A stretch of DNA of 64,000 bases, from the NCBI RefSeq assembly GCF_012986595.1, contig NZ_JAAQYM010000004.1, forward strand, positions 310,001 to 374,000. The letters run 5' to 3'. A model generated the notes under the pieces. That model had not been told where the DNA came from. It searched no databases and worked only from the letters and a program-made list of their open reading frames with translations. Made by a program: the position numbers and the translations under genes. Origin of the DNA: Pseudomonas koreensis (GTDB lineage Bacteria > Pseudomonadota > Gammaproteobacteria > Pseudomonadales > Pseudomonadaceae). Below, one piece after another: positions 25,358-34,770 of this stretch (position 1 is its first letter; each line of letters begins with the position of its first letter).

Positions 25358-25696
25358 TCAGAGCTGTTCGCCATCGATTGAATGGTCGACCATCGCCCGC
25401 GCCATATCCACCATATGCACCACCGAAAAGGCCAGGTCGCGGCTCGCGCCTTGCAGGTTTTCGGCTGCCTTGAACGCGGTCGCCGCTGCACAGCGCAGCA
25501 GATCGGACGCGTGCACCAGGGCTTCTTCGCCACTGAGATGGCGTTTAACTTCGAAAAAACGCTCTTCGACTTCGGCTTCTGACACAGCTGGTTTCAAGTA
25601 ATAGTCCAGTGCCCGCTGCGCTGCCGCGTTGCCTTGCGGGGAGGTGAACGTGGTGTCCATGTGCAGATCGGGCAAGTCTTTGCTGCTGATATTCAT
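25358..25696 (-). CDS. Small DUF6124/DUF3077-like protein (112 aa)
   Basis: A small soluble protein with AAQRALDYYLKP in the first third and ALVHASDLLRCAAATAFKAA plus DLAFSVVHMVDMARAMVDHS towards the end. This pattern is found in a family of short uncharacterised Pseudomonas proteins. It is mostly helical, with no signal peptide or membrane segment. AAGGAG precedes the ATG. It is divergent from the S24 repressor, with inverted repeats between them, so it may be a target of that regulator. No function is known to me. Confidence 0.75.
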   Translation of the reverse strand: MNISSKDLPDLHMDTTFTSPQGNAAAQRALDYYLKPAVSEAEVEERFFEVKRHLSGEEALVHASDLLRCAAATAFKAAENLQGASRDLAFSVVHMVDMARAMVDHSIDGEQL

Positions 25697-25721
25697 GGTG
25701 AAGGGTCACTCCTTGTTCGAT

Positions 25722-25739
25722 TGAAAGTCCGTGCTTTCA
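25722..25739. promoter_or_regulatory. Inverted repeat between DUF gene and repressor
   Basis: TGAAAG-N6-CTTTCA lies 26 bases upstream of the DUF gene start. A second dyad, GTAGT-N18-ACTAC, is at 25754-25781 near the repressor start. Either could be an operator for the repressor; position is the only evidence. Confidence 0.4.
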
Positions 25740-25826
25740 GGATAGTACGATGCGTAGTTGTGACCAGAATTTAAATACTACAATATGTGTTTTGCCGGCC
25801 GAAGGCGTCGACGTAAGGTGCCCCAC

Positions 25827-26486
25827 ATGGATAAATGGATTGAGTTGGTCAAGGCCAAGATGAGTGAACTCAAAGTCACTCAAACAGAGCTCGGAGAGCG
25901 CGTCGGCATGTCCCAGGGCGGCATCGGCCATTGGCTGAACAAACGTCGCGAGCCGGGCATTACCCAAATGAACCGCGTGCTGCAGGCACTGGGCATGGAC
26001 TTCCTGGAAGTGGTGCTGGTGATCCGCGAACCGCAGGAGTCCGCGGATAACGAGATGCCACTGGCGCAGAAGTACAACCCGTACTTCCGTTACCCGGTCA
26101 GTGACTGGCGCACGTCATGCGAAACGCGCGAGAGCGCAACCACAACGTATGCCCCGACGAAGGACAAGCAGCGCTTCGAACTGACGGATTATCACGCCCG
26201 TGGTGCGGCGTTCTGGCTGACGGTGGCGGGGGATTCGATGACCGCGCCCACCGGTCAAAGCATTGCCGAAGGCATGCTGATCCTGGTGGATCCGGAAGTG
26301 GAAGCGGTGCCGGGCAAACTGGTGATCGCCCAGTGGCAGGACAGCGAAGAGGCGATCTTTCGCAAACTGGACGAAGAGGGCGGCCAGCGTTACCTGGTAC
26401 CGCTCAATCCGACCTGGCCGAAAGCCCTGTTCACCGACGAATGTCGAATCATCGGCGTGGTGGTTCAGGCAACGGCGCGTTTCTAG
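25827..26486 (+). CDS. XRE/S24 (LexA/CI-like) transcriptional repressor (219 aa)
   Basis: An N-terminal HTH (VTQTELGERVGMSQGGIGHWLN is seen in two parts, residues 17-38) is followed by a C-terminal S24 peptidase-like domain. The serine is present (VAGDSMTAPTG, Ser137). At the catalytic-lysine position, aligned to FTFKKL of lambda CI, there is arginine (AIFRKL, Arg179), and no clear Ala-Gly cleavage site is seen before the serine. It may therefore be a non-cleaved regulator. ATG 25827 has AAGG ahead; 14 upstream residues are arginine-rich and rejected. No prophage genes are nearby. Confidence 0.85.
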   Translation: MDKWIELVKAKMSELKVTQTELGERVGMSQGGIGHWLNKRREPGITQMNRVLQALGMDFLEVVLVIREPQESADNEMPLAQKYNPYFRYPVSDWRTSCETRESATTTYAPTKDKQRFELTDYHARGAAFWLTVAGDSMTAPTGQSIAEGMLILVDPEVEAVPGKLVIAQWQDSEEAIFRKLDEEGGQRYLVPLNPTWPKALFTDECRIIGVVVQATARF

Positions 26487-26488
26487 TC

Positions 26489-26520
26489 GGATCGATCCTC
26501 GCCAGGCGTAGGATCGATCC
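26489..26520. terminator. Convergent-gene hairpin
   Basis: GGATCGATCCT and AGGATCGATCC form an 11-pair stem between the convergent repressor and liuD stops. There is no strong U run, so termination efficiency is uncertain. Confidence 0.5.
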
Positions 26521-26526
26521 CTTCAC

Positions 26527-28479
26527 TTACACGGCTTCCAGTTCAATCAAGGCGCTGCCTTCACCGACCATTTCGCCTTCCTGGCAATACAGCGCCTTGA
26601 TCACGCCCGCGTGGGGTGCGCGGATGCTGTGCTCCATCTTCATCGCCTCCAGCACCACCAGTTGCGCGCCGGCCTCGACCGATTGCCCGGCCTCCACCAA
26701 CACCCGCACGATGCTGCCGTTCATCGGTGCCGTCAGACCGCCCTGGTGACTGTGGCTGGCGTCAACGGCGCCGATCGGGTCGTAGGGCTCGATGCGGCGC
26801 AGCTCGCCATCCCATTGCAAATACAGTGAATCGCCCTGGCGAATGGCGCGCAGGCTTCGGCGCACACCGTCGTGCTCGACCACCAGGGCTTCGCCCGACA
26901 GTCTGGCATTGTCGGCCGTGCTCAGGGTCAGCGCGCGATCCTGGCCTTCGCAGCTCAAGTGCAAGGTGATTTCCGCCGGCAGACCTGCGCGCAAACCACT
27001 GTTCGATGCCCACGGCGAGCTCAAGTCATCGGCGCGCACCACGCCCGGCAAACTTTGCGCGAAGGCCTGCGCGGCGGCCTGCCAGAACCCGTCGCTCAAT
27101 TCACCCGGCGCCGGCAACAGTTGTTCCTGATAACGCGGAATAAATCCGGTATCCAGCTCCGCAGCGGCAAAGGCCGGATGCGCGATGATCCGCCGCAGGA
27201 AGTTGATGTTGGTCTTCAAGCCACCTATCGCGAACTCGTCGAGCATGCTCAACAGGCGCAGGCGCGCCTGCTCGCGATCTTCGCCCCAAGCGATCAGCTT
27301 GCCGAGCATCGGGTCGTAGAACGGCGAGATCTCGTCGCCTTCTTCAACCCCGCTGTCGACCCGACGTCCGGGTCCTTCAGCCGATTCGCGATACAAATCC
27401 AGACGCCCGGTGGCGGGCAGGAAATCATTCGCCGGGTCTTCGGCATATAGCCGCACTTCAATTGCGTGCCCTTTGAGCGGCACCTGATCCTGGGTGATCG
27501 GCAGCGCTTCACCGCGCGCCACACGAATCTGCCACGCCACCAGATCGAGGCCGGTGATTGCCTCGGTCACCGGGTGCTCGACCTGCAGGCGCGTGTTCAT
27601 TTCCATGAAGAAGAACTCGCCGCGCGCATCCAGCAGGAACTCCACGGTGCCCGCGCCGACATAACCGATCGCCTGCGCCGAACGCACCGCCGCTTCGCCC
27701 ATGGCGCGGCGCAGTTCCGGCGTCAGGCCCGGCGCCGGCGCTTCTTCGACGACTTTCTGGTGGCGGCGCTGGATCGAGCAATCACGTTCGTTGAGGTACA
27801 GGCAGTTGCCGTGTTGGTCGGCGAATACCTGGATTTCCACATGGCGTGGTTTGAGCAAGTATTTCTCCACCAGCATCCGCGAATCGCCGAACGACGACTG
27901 CGCTTCACGCTGGGCCGAGGCCAGGGCTTCAGCCAGCTGGCTGACGTCCTCGACCACTTTCATGCCTTTGCCACCGCCACCGGCCGTGGCCTTGAGCAGC
28001 ACCGGATAGCCGATGCGCTCGCACGCGTCACGGAAGGTTTCCAGATCCTGCGCCTCGCCGTGATAGCCCGGCACCAGCGGCACGCCGGCGGTTTCCATCA
28101 AGGCCTTGGCCGCTGACTTGCTGCCCATGGCGTCGATGGCCGAAGCGGGTGGGCCGAGGAAAATCAGCCCGGCCTGTTCAATGGCGCGGGCGAAGCCGGC
28201 GTTCTCCGAGAGAAAGCCATAACCCGGGTGAATCGCCTGCGCGCCGCTGGCCTTGGCTGCGGCGATCAGTTTGTCGATTTGCAGATAGCTGTCGGCGGCT
28301 TTGCTGCCACCCAGGTCGACGCGGATATCCGCTTCACGGCTGTGCCGCGCTTCGCGGTCGGTGGCGCTGTGCACGGCGACGGTGGTCAGGCCCAAGGCCT
28401 TGGCGGTACGCATGACCCGGCAAGCGATTTCGCCACGGTTGGCCAACAGCAGGGTGGTGAGAACAGGTGCGCTCATCAA
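26527..28479 (-). CDS. liuD: Methylcrotonyl-CoA carboxylase biotin-carrying subunit (650 aa)
   Basis: Carries biotin carboxylase, linker and biotin carrier domains. LLLANRGEIACRVMRTAKAL opens the protein, KATAGGGGKGMKVV is the ATP-grasp glycine loop, EMNTRLQVEHPVTEAITG is the catalytic core, and VLEAMKMEHSIRAPHAG places biotin on Lys near residue 614. With LiuB it carboxylates 3-methylcrotonyl-CoA in leucine breakdown. Its ATG overlaps the liuC stop by four bases. It is the last gene of liuA-liuB-liuC-liuD. Confidence 0.95.
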   Translation of the reverse strand: MMSAPVLTTLLLANRGEIACRVMRTAKALGLTTVAVHSATDREARHSREADIRVDLGGSKAADSYLQIDKLIAAAKASGAQAIHPGYGFLSENAGFARAIEQAGLIFLGPPASAIDAMGSKSAAKALMETAGVPLVPGYHGEAQDLETFRDACERIGYPVLLKATAGGGGKGMKVVEDVSQLAEALASAQREAQSSFGDSRMLVEKYLLKPRHVEIQVFADQHGNCLYLNERDCSIQRRHQKVVEEAPAPGLTPELRRAMGEAAVRSAQAIGYVGAGTVEFLLDARGEFFFMEMNTRLQVEHPVTEAITGLDLVAWQIRVARGEALPITQDQVPLKGHAIEVRLYAEDPANDFLPATGRLDLYRESAEGPGRRVDSGVEEGDEISPFYDPMLGKLIAWGEDREQARLRLLSMLDEFAIGGLKTNINFLRRIIAHPAFAAAELDTGFIPRYQEQLLPAPGELSDGFWQAAAQAFAQSLPGVVRADDLSSPWASNSGLRAGLPAEITLHLSCEGQDRALTLSTADNARLSGEALVVEHDGVRRSLRAIRQGDSLYLQWDGELRRIEPYDPIGAVDASHSHQGGLTAPMNGSIVRVLVEAGQSVEAGAQLVVLEAMKMEHSIRAPHAGVIKALYCQEGEMVGEGSALIELEAV

Positions 28480-29291
28480 CGCGGCTCCTTGGTGGTGGTT
28501 GCGGCTTGCCAGTTCGGCGCACGCTTCTGCAGAAAGGCCCGCAGACCTTCCTGGCCTTCAGGGCTGACGCGGATGCGCGCGATGGCGTTTTCGGTGTAGC
28601 GGCGCAGGGCCGGGGTCAGTGCGCCGTTACCGACTTCGCGCAGCAGATCTTTGCTGGCGCGCATCGCGGCCGGGCTGTTGAGCAGCAGGTTGTCGATCCA
28701 TTGCTCAACGGCTTGATCAAGCTCGGCGACCGGATAGCTCTCGGACAACAAGCCGATTTCCCGCGCCCGCTGCCCGCCGAAGCGTTCGGCGGTCAACGCG
28801 TAGCGACGTGCCGCACGCTCGCCGATGGCCTGCACCACGAACGGACTGATCACTGCCGGCGCCAGGCCGATGCGCACTTCCGACAGACAGAACTGCGCGT
28901 CATCGGCGCCAATCGCCATGTCACAGCAACTGATCAGCCCCAGCGCGCCACCGAACGCCGCACCTTGCACCACGGCCAGGGTCGGGATTTTCAGCTTGGC
29001 GAGGTTGTACATCAGCTCCGCCAGTTCGCGGGCGTCATCGAGGTTGGTGTGGTAATCGAGCTCAGCCGATTGCTGCATCCACGCCAGATCGGCGCCGGCG
29101 CTGAAGTGTCTGCCACGCCCGCGCACCAACAGGAACCGCAGGCTGGCGTCGCTGGCGACCTTGTCCAGCGCCAGAATCAGCTCGCGGATCATCTCGGCGT
29201 TGAACGCGTTGTTCTTTTCGGCGCGGTTGAGCCACAGGGTGGCGAAACCCCGTGGGTCGTTCTGCAGTTCGAGGGTGTTGAAATCGCTCAT
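28476..29291 (-). CDS. liuC: 3-methylglutaconyl-CoA hydratase, crotonase family (271 aa)
   Basis: Hydrates 3-methylglutaconyl-CoA to HMG-CoA, the step between carboxylase and lyase. Crotonase signatures: GRGRHFSAGADLAWM for the first oxyanion-hole strand, VQGAAFGGALGLISCCDMAI for the second, and CLSEVRIGLAPAVISP. No signal peptide is present. It lies 13 bases after liuB and overlaps liuD, so it is translated within the liu operon. Confidence 0.93.
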   Translation of the reverse strand: MSDFNTLELQNDPRGFATLWLNRAEKNNAFNAEMIRELILALDKVASDASLRFLLVRGRGRHFSAGADLAWMQQSAELDYHTNLDDARELAELMYNLAKLKIPTLAVVQGAAFGGALGLISCCDMAIGADDAQFCLSEVRIGLAPAVISPFVVQAIGERAARRYALTAERFGGQRAREIGLLSESYPVAELDQAVEQWIDNLLLNSPAAMRASKDLLREVGNGALTPALRRYTENAIARIRVSPEGQEGLRAFLQKRAPNWQAATTTKEPR

Positions 29292-29304
29292 GAGATTCTC
29301 CCGA

Positions 29305-30912
29305 TCACATCCGGAACACGCCGAAGCGGCTCGGTTCGATAGGCGCGTTCAACGACGCGGACAAGGCCAGGGCCAGCACATCACGGGTCTGCGCCGGGTC
29401 GATGACGCCGTCGTCCCACAGCCGTGCGCTGGAATAGTAGGGATGACCCTGCTCTTCGTACTGGTCGAGGATCGGTTGCTTGATCTCGGCTTCCTGCTCG
29501 GCGCTGAAAACCTGGCCGCTGCGCTCAGCCTGTTCACGCTTGACCTGCACCAGCACACCGGCGGCCTGTTCGGCGCCCATCACGCCGATGCGCGCGTTCG
29601 GCCACATCCACAGGAAGCGCGGATCGTAGGCCCGCCCGCACATGCCGTAGTTACCGGCGCCGAAGCTGCCGCCGATGATCACAGTGAATTTCGGCACCTT
29701 GGCGCAGGCCACCGCCGTCACCAGCTTCGCGCCGTGCTTGGCGATACCGCCGGCCTCGTATTTCTGGCCGACCATGAAGCCAGTGATGTTCTGCAAGAAC
29801 AGCAGCGGAATACCGCGCTGGCAGGCCAGTTCGATGAAGTGCGCGCCTTTTTGCGCGGCTTCGGCGAAGAGGATGCCGTTGTTGGCGAGGATCGCGATCG
29901 GGTAGCCATGCAGGTGAGCAAAGCCGCACACCAGCGTGGTGCCGAACAGTGCCTTGAATTCATCGAACACCGAGCCGTCGACCAGCCGCGCAATCACTTC
30001 GCGCGCATCGAACGGCTGCTTGGCGTCGGCCGAAACCACACCGTACAACTCATCGCTGGCGTACAGCGGCGCAATCGGCGTGCGCTGTTGCACTTCGCCG
30101 AGCTTGCGCCAGTTGAGGTTGGCGATGCTGCGGCGGGCGAGGGCGAGGGCGTGTTCGTCGCTCTCGGCGTAATGGTCGGCCACCCCGGAAATCTTGCAGT
30201 GCACATCGGCACCACCGAGGTCTTCAGCGCTGACCACTTCACCGGTCGCAGCCTTCACCAGCGGTGGGCCGGCGAGGAAAATCGTCGCCTGATTGCGCAC
30301 CATGATCGCTTCGTCGGCCATTGCCGGCACATACGCACCGCCCGCGGTGCAGGAGCCCATGACCACGGCAATCTGCGGAATGCCCATCGCGCTCATGTTG
30401 GCCTGGTTGAAGAAGATCCGGCCGAAGTGCTCGCGATCCGGAAACACCTCGTCCTGACGCGGCAGGTTGGCGCCGCCCGAGTCCACCAGGTAGATGCACG
30501 GCAGGCGGTTCTGCTGGGCGATGGTCTGCGCGCGCAGGTGTTTTTTCACGGTCAGCGGGTAGTACGAGCCACCCTTCACCGTCGCGTCGTTGGCGACAAT
30601 CATGCACTCGACGCCTTCGACCCGGCCGATCCCGGCAATCACGCCCGCCGCCGGTACGTCTTCGCCATACACCGCGTGCGCGGCGAGCTGGCTGATTTCC
30701 AGAAACGGTGAGCCGGGATCGAGCAAACGATTGATCCGCTCGCGGGGCAGCAGTTTGCCTCGCGACGTGTGCCGTTCCTGGGCTTTTTCGCCGCCACCGC
30801 GCGCCACTTGGGCGAGCAGGGTGTGCAGGGCGTCGACCTGCTCGAGCATCGCTGCGCTGTTGGCGGCGAACTCCGCTGAACGGGGATTGAGCTGAGTGTG
30901 CAGAATAGCCAT
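29305..30912 (-). CDS. liuB: Methylcrotonyl-CoA carboxylase carboxyltransferase subunit (535 aa)
   Basis: Transfers the carboxyl group from carboxybiotin (on LiuD) to 3-methylcrotonyl-CoA. The two carboxyltransferase halves are clear: [20 protein letters not shown] and [17 protein letters not shown] in the N half, and [20 protein letters not shown] with [14 protein letters not shown] in the C half. Length and order match the family. It is the second gene of the operon, 12 bases after liuA. Confidence 0.95.
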   Translation of the reverse strand: MAILHTQLNPRSAEFAANSAAMLEQVDALHTLLAQVARGGGEKAQERHTSRGKLLPRERINRLLDPGSPFLEISQLAAHAVYGEDVPAAGVIAGIGRVEGVECMIVANDATVKGGSYYPLTVKKHLRAQTIAQQNRLPCIYLVDSGGANLPRQDEVFPDREHFGRIFFNQANMSAMGIPQIAVVMGSCTAGGAYVPAMADEAIMVRNQATIFLAGPPLVKAATGEVVSAEDLGGADVHCKISGVADHYAESDEHALALARRSIANLNWRKLGEVQQRTPIAPLYASDELYGVVSADAKQPFDAREVIARLVDGSVFDEFKALFGTTLVCGFAHLHGYPIAILANNGILFAEAAQKGAHFIELACQRGIPLLFLQNITGFMVGQKYEAGGIAKHGAKLVTAVACAKVPKFTVIIGGSFGAGNYGMCGRAYDPRFLWMWPNARIGVMGAEQAAGVLVQVKREQAERSGQVFSAEQEAEIKQPILDQYEEQGHPYYSSARLWDDGVIDPAQTRDVLALALSASLNAPIEPSRFGVFRM

Positions 30913-30924
30913 GTGCAGCTCCGT

Positions 30925-32088
30925 TTAGCGGGTTTCGTTGAACAGTTCACGGCCGATCAGCATGCGGCGGATCTCACTGGTGCCGGCGCCGATTTCGTAC
31001 AGCTTGGCGTCACGCAGCAGGCGCCCGGCCGGGAATTCGTTGATGTAACCGTTGCCGCCGAGAATCTGGATCGCGTCGAGGGCCATTTGCGTGGCGCGTT
31101 CGGCGGTGTAGAGGATCACCCCGGCGGCGTCTTTACGGGTGGTTTCGCCGCGTTCGCAAGCCTGGGCCACCGCATACAGGTAGGCGCGGCTGGCGTTGAG
31201 CTGGGTGTACATGTCGGCGACTTTGCCCTGGATCAGCTGGAATTCGCCGATGCTCTGGCCAAACTGCTTGCGGTCGTGGATGTACGGCACGATCAGGTCC
31301 ATGCACGACTGCATGATCCCGGTCGGGCCGCCGGACAGCACCACGCGTTCGTAATCGAGGCCGCTCATCAGCACTTTCACGCCGCCATTGAGCACGCCGA
31401 GGATGTTTTCTTCCGGCACTTCGACGTCATCGAAAAACAGCTCGCAGGTGTTGGAGCCACGCATGCCGAGCTTGTCGAACTTGTTGCTGCGGCTGAAGCC
31501 TTTCCAGTCGCGCTCGACGATGAACGCGGTGATGCCGTGCGGACCTTTTTCCAGATCGGTCTTGGCGTAGATCACGTAGGTGTTGGCGTCAGGGCCGTTG
31601 GTGATCCAGGTCTTGCTGCCGTTGAGCACGAAACGATCGCCGCGCTTGTCGGCACGCAGTTTCATCGAGACCACGTCGGAACCGGCGTTCGGCTCGCTCA
31701 TGGCGAGGGCGCCGACGTGTTCGCCGCTGATCAGCTTCGGCAGGTATTTGGATTTCTGTTCGTGGTTGCCGTTGCGGTTGATCTGGTTGACGCAGAGGTT
31801 GGAGTGCGCGCCGTAGGACAGCGCCACCGAGGCCGACCCGCGGCTGATTTCTTCCATCGCCACCACGTGCGCCAGATAACCCAGGCCCGCACCGCCGTAC
31901 TCCTCCGGCACGGTGATACCGAGCAGGCCCATGTCGCCGAATTTGCGCCACATGTCCGCCGGGAACAGGTTGTCGTGGTCGATCTGCGCGGCACGTGGGG
32001 CGATCTGATCGGCGACGAAGGACTGAACATGATCGCGCAGCATGTCGATGGTTTCACCGAGGGCGAAGTTCAGGGATGGGTAGCTCAT
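30925..32088 (-). CDS. liuA: Isovaleryl-CoA dehydrogenase (387 aa)
   Basis: Oxidises isovaleryl-CoA to 3-methylcrotonyl-CoA, passing electrons through ETF. Acyl-CoA dehydrogenase motifs: [16 protein letters not shown] for the FAD strand, [17 protein letters not shown], and [16 protein letters not shown] near the C-terminus. The glutamate of [16 protein letters not shown] is placed as in isovaleryl rather than short-chain dehydrogenases. It is the first gene of the liu operon, with two LiuR-like operators upstream. Confidence 0.94.
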   Translation of the reverse strand: MSYPSLNFALGETIDMLRDHVQSFVADQIAPRAAQIDHDNLFPADMWRKFGDMGLLGITVPEEYGGAGLGYLAHVVAMEEISRGSASVALSYGAHSNLCVNQINRNGNHEQKSKYLPKLISGEHVGALAMSEPNAGSDVVSMKLRADKRGDRFVLNGSKTWITNGPDANTYVIYAKTDLEKGPHGITAFIVERDWKGFSRSNKFDKLGMRGSNTCELFFDDVEVPEENILGVLNGGVKVLMSGLDYERVVLSGGPTGIMQSCMDLIVPYIHDRKQFGQSIGEFQLIQGKVADMYTQLNASRAYLYAVAQACERGETTRKDAAGVILYTAERATQMALDAIQILGGNGYINEFPAGRLLRDAKLYEIGAGTSEIRRMLIGRELFNETR

Positions 32089-32144
32089 GGGTCACCTTTT
32101 GGCTTTTTTGTAGGGTGGGGAGGGCGGTCGAACGGCTCTCACCT

Positions 32145-32158
32145 TTACGTTAACGTAA
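32145..32158. promoter_or_regulatory. LiuR operator 1 upstream of liuA
   Basis: TTACGTTAACGTAA is a perfect 14-base palindrome, 57 bases ahead of liuA. It matches the ACGTTAACGT core associated with LiuR (MerR-type) sites in proteobacteria. Confidence 0.75.
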
Positions 32159-32187
32159 GCTTGCGCTGGATGGCTGTCAATCACCCT

Positions 32188-32203
32188 TTACGTTAACGTC
32201 AAC
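32188..32203. promoter_or_regulatory. LiuR operator 2 upstream of liuA
   Basis: A second copy, TTTACGTTAACGTCAA, shares the ACGTTAACGT core (32190-32199) and lies 43 bases from operator 1, about four helical turns. It could also serve the divergent acyl-CoA synthetase gene. Confidence 0.72.
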
Positions 32204-32265
32204 TTGAGCGAGAGTAGGGGCAGTTCAAGATTGAAAGCGGACAGACTTTTGTGGAAGTGATCCTC

Positions 32266-32396
32266 TGTGGTGAGGGGATTTATCCCCGATGGTTGGCGAA
32301 GCCGACCCAAAACCTGTGAATGCGGTTCAACAGGAAAAACTGAGGGTGCGCTTCGCACACCATCGGGGATAAATCCCCTCGCCACAAAGGCCACCC
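32266..32396. repeat. REPIN, class D
   Basis: Inverted pair of TGTGGCGAGGGGATTTATCC-like palindromes (left arm TGTGGTGAGG), defining class D. It lies between the LiuR operators and the acyl-CoA synthetase start. The rest of this 359-base gap is the liuA promoter region. Confidence 0.9.
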
Positions 32397-32447
32397 GCAA
32401 AAAAGTGAGCTCCGGTAAACCCACTAATAAAGACAATAGGGGTCGTC

Positions 32448-34142
32448 ATGGATCAACCCAGTGCAAATCCGCAACGCAGCTACACCCGTGGTTCTCAGGA
32501 CCAGGCCTTGCTGGCGCTGACCATCGGGCAGCAGTTCGACCAGACGGTGGCGCGACACCCGGACGGCGAGGCGCTGGTGGTGCGTCATCAGCAGTTGCGC
32601 TATTCCTGGCGGCAACTGGCCGACGCGGTGGATCTGCACGCCAAAGCCTTGCTGGCGTTGGGTTTGCAGGCGGGGGACCGGCTCGGCATTTGGGCGCCGA
32701 ACTGTGCGCAGTGGTGCATCACGCAAATCGCCACGGCGAAGATCGGCGTGATCCTGGTCAACATTAACCCGGCCTACCGCAGCTCCGAACTGGAATACGT
32801 GCTCAAGCAGTCCGGCTGTCAGTGGCTGGTGTGCGCCGGGGCGTTCAAGTCCTCGAACTACCACAGCATGCTGCAGGGGCTGCTGCCGGAACTGGCGCAG
32901 CAATCCATCGGCCAGTTGCGTAGTGAGCGCCTGCCGGACTTGCGCGGGGTGATCAGCCTCGACGCACAGCCACCGTCAGGCTTCCTGCCGTGGTCGCAAC
33001 TGGCGGACCTCGCCGCCGAAGTCTCAGCGACACAGTTGCGCGAACGCAGTGACAGCCTGCACTTCGACCAACCGGTGAACATCCAGTACACCTCCGGCAC
33101 CACCGGTTTCCCCAAGGGCGCGACCCTCAGTCACTACAACATCCTCAACAACGGTTACATGGTCGGCGCAAGCATCGGCCTGACCCCGAGCGACCGTCTG
33201 GTGATCCCGGTGCCGCTGTATCACTGCTTCGGCATGGTCATGGGCAACCTCGGCTGCATCACCCACGCCAGCACCATGATCTACCCCAATGACGCGTTCG
33301 ACCCGCTGCTGACCCTGCAAACCGTCGCCGAAGAACAGGCCACGGGCCTCTATGGCGTACCGACCATGTTCATCGCCATGCTCGATCAACCCCTGCGCGC
33401 CGAATTCGATCTGTCGAGCCTGCGCACCGGAATCATGGCCGGTGCCACCTGCCCGATCGAGGTGATGCGCCGGGTTATTAGCGAGATGCACATGAGTGAA
33501 GTGCAGATTGCCTACGGCATGACCGAGACCAGTCCGGTGTCGCTGCAGACCGGGCCAAACGACGACCTGGAACTGCGCGTGACCACCGTCGGCCGCACCC
33601 AGCCGCAACTGGAAAGCAAGATCATCGACGCGGCCGGCAACCTGGTGCCGCGCGGCACCATCGGCGAGTTGTGCACCCGCGGTTACAGCGTGATGCTCGG
33701 TTACTGGAACAACCCGCAGGCCACCGCCGAGGCCATCGATGAGGCTGGCTGGATGCACACCGGTGACCTGGCGAGCATGAACGATGAGGGTTACGTGAAC
33801 ATCGCCGGGCGCAACAAGGACATGATCATCCGGGGGGGCGAGAACATTTACCCGCGTGAGCTGGAAGAGTTCTTCTTCACTCATCCGGCGGTGGCCGACG
33901 TGCAAGTGATCGGCATTCCCTGTTCGCGTTACGGCGAGGAGATCGTCGCCTGGATCAAATTCCACCCCGGCCACAAGGCCACCGAACAAGAGCTGCAAGC
34001 GTGGTGCAAGGAACGCATCGCGCACTTCAAGACGCCGCGTTACTTCAAGTTCGTCGAAGAGTTTCCGATGACGGTGACGGGCAAGATTCAGAAATTCCGG
34101 ATGCGTGAGATCAGCATCGAGGAGCTGAAGGCGCTACATTGA
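32448..34142 (+). CDS. Acyl-CoA synthetase (AMP-forming, 564 aa)
   Basis: Adenylate-forming ligase: [16 protein letters not shown], the P-loop [20 protein letters not shown], the adenine motif [13 protein letters not shown], the hinge [19 protein letters not shown] and the C-terminal catalytic lysine in [14 protein letters not shown]. It activates a carboxylic acid as its CoA ester in the cytosol. Its place inside the liu locus suggests isovalerate or a related branched or medium-chain acid, but chain length cannot be read from sequence. It runs opposite to its neighbours. Confidence 0.9.
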   Translation: MDQPSANPQRSYTRGSQDQALLALTIGQQFDQTVARHPDGEALVVRHQQLRYSWRQLADAVDLHAKALLALGLQAGDRLGIWAPNCAQWCITQIATAKIGVILVNINPAYRSSELEYVLKQSGCQWLVCAGAFKSSNYHSMLQGLLPELAQQSIGQLRSERLPDLRGVISLDAQPPSGFLPWSQLADLAAEVSATQLRERSDSLHFDQPVNIQYTSGTTGFPKGATLSHYNILNNGYMVGASIGLTPSDRLVIPVPLYHCFGMVMGNLGCITHASTMIYPNDAFDPLLTLQTVAEEQATGLYGVPTMFIAMLDQPLRAEFDLSSLRTGIMAGATCPIEVMRRVISEMHMSEVQIAYGMTETSPVSLQTGPNDDLELRVTTVGRTQPQLESKIIDAAGNLVPRGTIGELCTRGYSVMLGYWNNPQATAEAIDEAGWMHTGDLASMNDEGYVNIAGRNKDMIIRGGENIYPRELEEFFFTHPAVADVQVIGIPCSRYGEEIVAWIKFHPGHKATEQELQAWCKERIAHFKTPRYFKFVEEFPMTVTGKIQKFRMREISIEELKALH

Positions 34143-34143
34143 A

Positions 34144-34217
34144 GATCAAAAGATCGCAGCCTTCGGCAGCTCCTACAGGGAATCGGTGTAGGAGCTGCCG
34201 AAGGCTGCGATCTTTTA
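34144..34217. repeat. REPIN, class E
   Basis: GATCAAAAGATCGCAGCC and its inverse flank CTACAGGG...GTAGGAGC. This defines class E (core GTAGGAGCTGCCGAAGGCTG). It directly follows the synthetase stop and precedes the CrcY terminator. Confidence 0.9.
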
Positions 34218-34237
34218 AAAACACAAATCACAGAAAG

Positions 34238-34612
34238 CACAAAGGGGAGCCGAAGCTCCCCTTTAATCTTGTCGTCGCGTGCTCTTTCTTATTATTGAGG
34301 GGCGGTCTGTTGTTGTTTTTGGCAACCGTGGCCCTTTACCGCTGTTTTTGGCGACCCCCATCCGGGGTCAAGAGCAAACGTATTTTTTTGAGCGCTGATC
34401 TGCTTTCTCGCTAAACGATCCAACCGATTCGGGAGCTACCTGAAGGTAGTTTTATTGTTCTCTGCCCGGTTGCGGGTCACTCCTGAGAGCACCCTGAAAA
34501 GCACACCTTCTCCAAAAAAATCTGTTAGCTGCGTCTCTGCCGTGTTGTTTTTGTTATGTCAGAGTCGGTACGTCTTATTTTTATTGGTTTGCTGCTTTTT
34601 ATTCTTGTTATG
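34238..34612 (-). ncRNA. crcY: CrcY-type small RNA (Hfq/Crc sponge)
   Basis: The minus strand of this otherwise gene-free stretch gives an RNA of about 375 nt with six A-rich AAnAAnAA motifs (minus-strand copies at 34596-34609, 34575-34585, 34544-34555, 34452-34459, 34309-34320 and 34285-34296), such as AACAACAA and AATAATAAGAA. Such motifs bind Hfq/Crc. A sigma-54 promoter precedes it and a hairpin terminator ends it. CrcZ/CrcY RNAs titrate Hfq-Crc and lift carbon catabolite repression; in P. putida, as I recall, crcY lies next to mvaB, as here. The T-rich plus-strand ORFs in this stretch are not protein-like. Confidence 0.85.
34241..34264. terminator. Terminator of the CrcY-type RNA
   Basis: AAAGGGGAGC-CGAA-GCTCCCCTTT: ten-pair stem with a tetraloop. 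On the minus strand it ends the small RNA; it could also act after the synthetase gene. Confidence 0.8.
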
Positions 34613-34623
34613 CCATAGAGATA

Positions 34624-34638
34624 GCAGAAGCCATGCCA
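34624..34638 (-). promoter_or_regulatory. Sigma-54 promoter of the CrcY-type RNA
   Basis: The minus strand reads TTGGCATGGCTTCTGCTAT, with GG (-24, 34637-34636) and GC (-12, 34625-34624) exactly ten bases apart. The expected start is near 34612. A GTTAC...GTAAC dyad (34722-34760) upstream is a candidate site for the activator CbrB. Confidence 0.8.
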
Positions 34639-34770
34639 ACTTTTTAAAACCTTTGTAAATCAATGGTTTGGGTTTTTTGAAGGATTTTTCCTTCAGGGCA
34701 AACCAGACAATTTGTTTCCGTGTTACTCGTCTATGCCCACGTTTCGGACACAGCGGTAACACCTTCGCCC

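Noticed and set aside
8494-26486. A prophage or T6SS island suggested by VgrG and the CI-like repressor
   Set aside because: The two genes are 16 kb apart with ordinary chromosomal genes between; no tail, capsid, integrase, hcp or effector genes and no attachment repeats are seen.
34455-34658. A plus-strand frame of 67 codons in the mvaB/synthetase gap
   Set aside because: Composition is T-rich because the minus strand carries the A-rich motifs of the CrcY-type RNA; no ribosome site or homology-like motif is seen.
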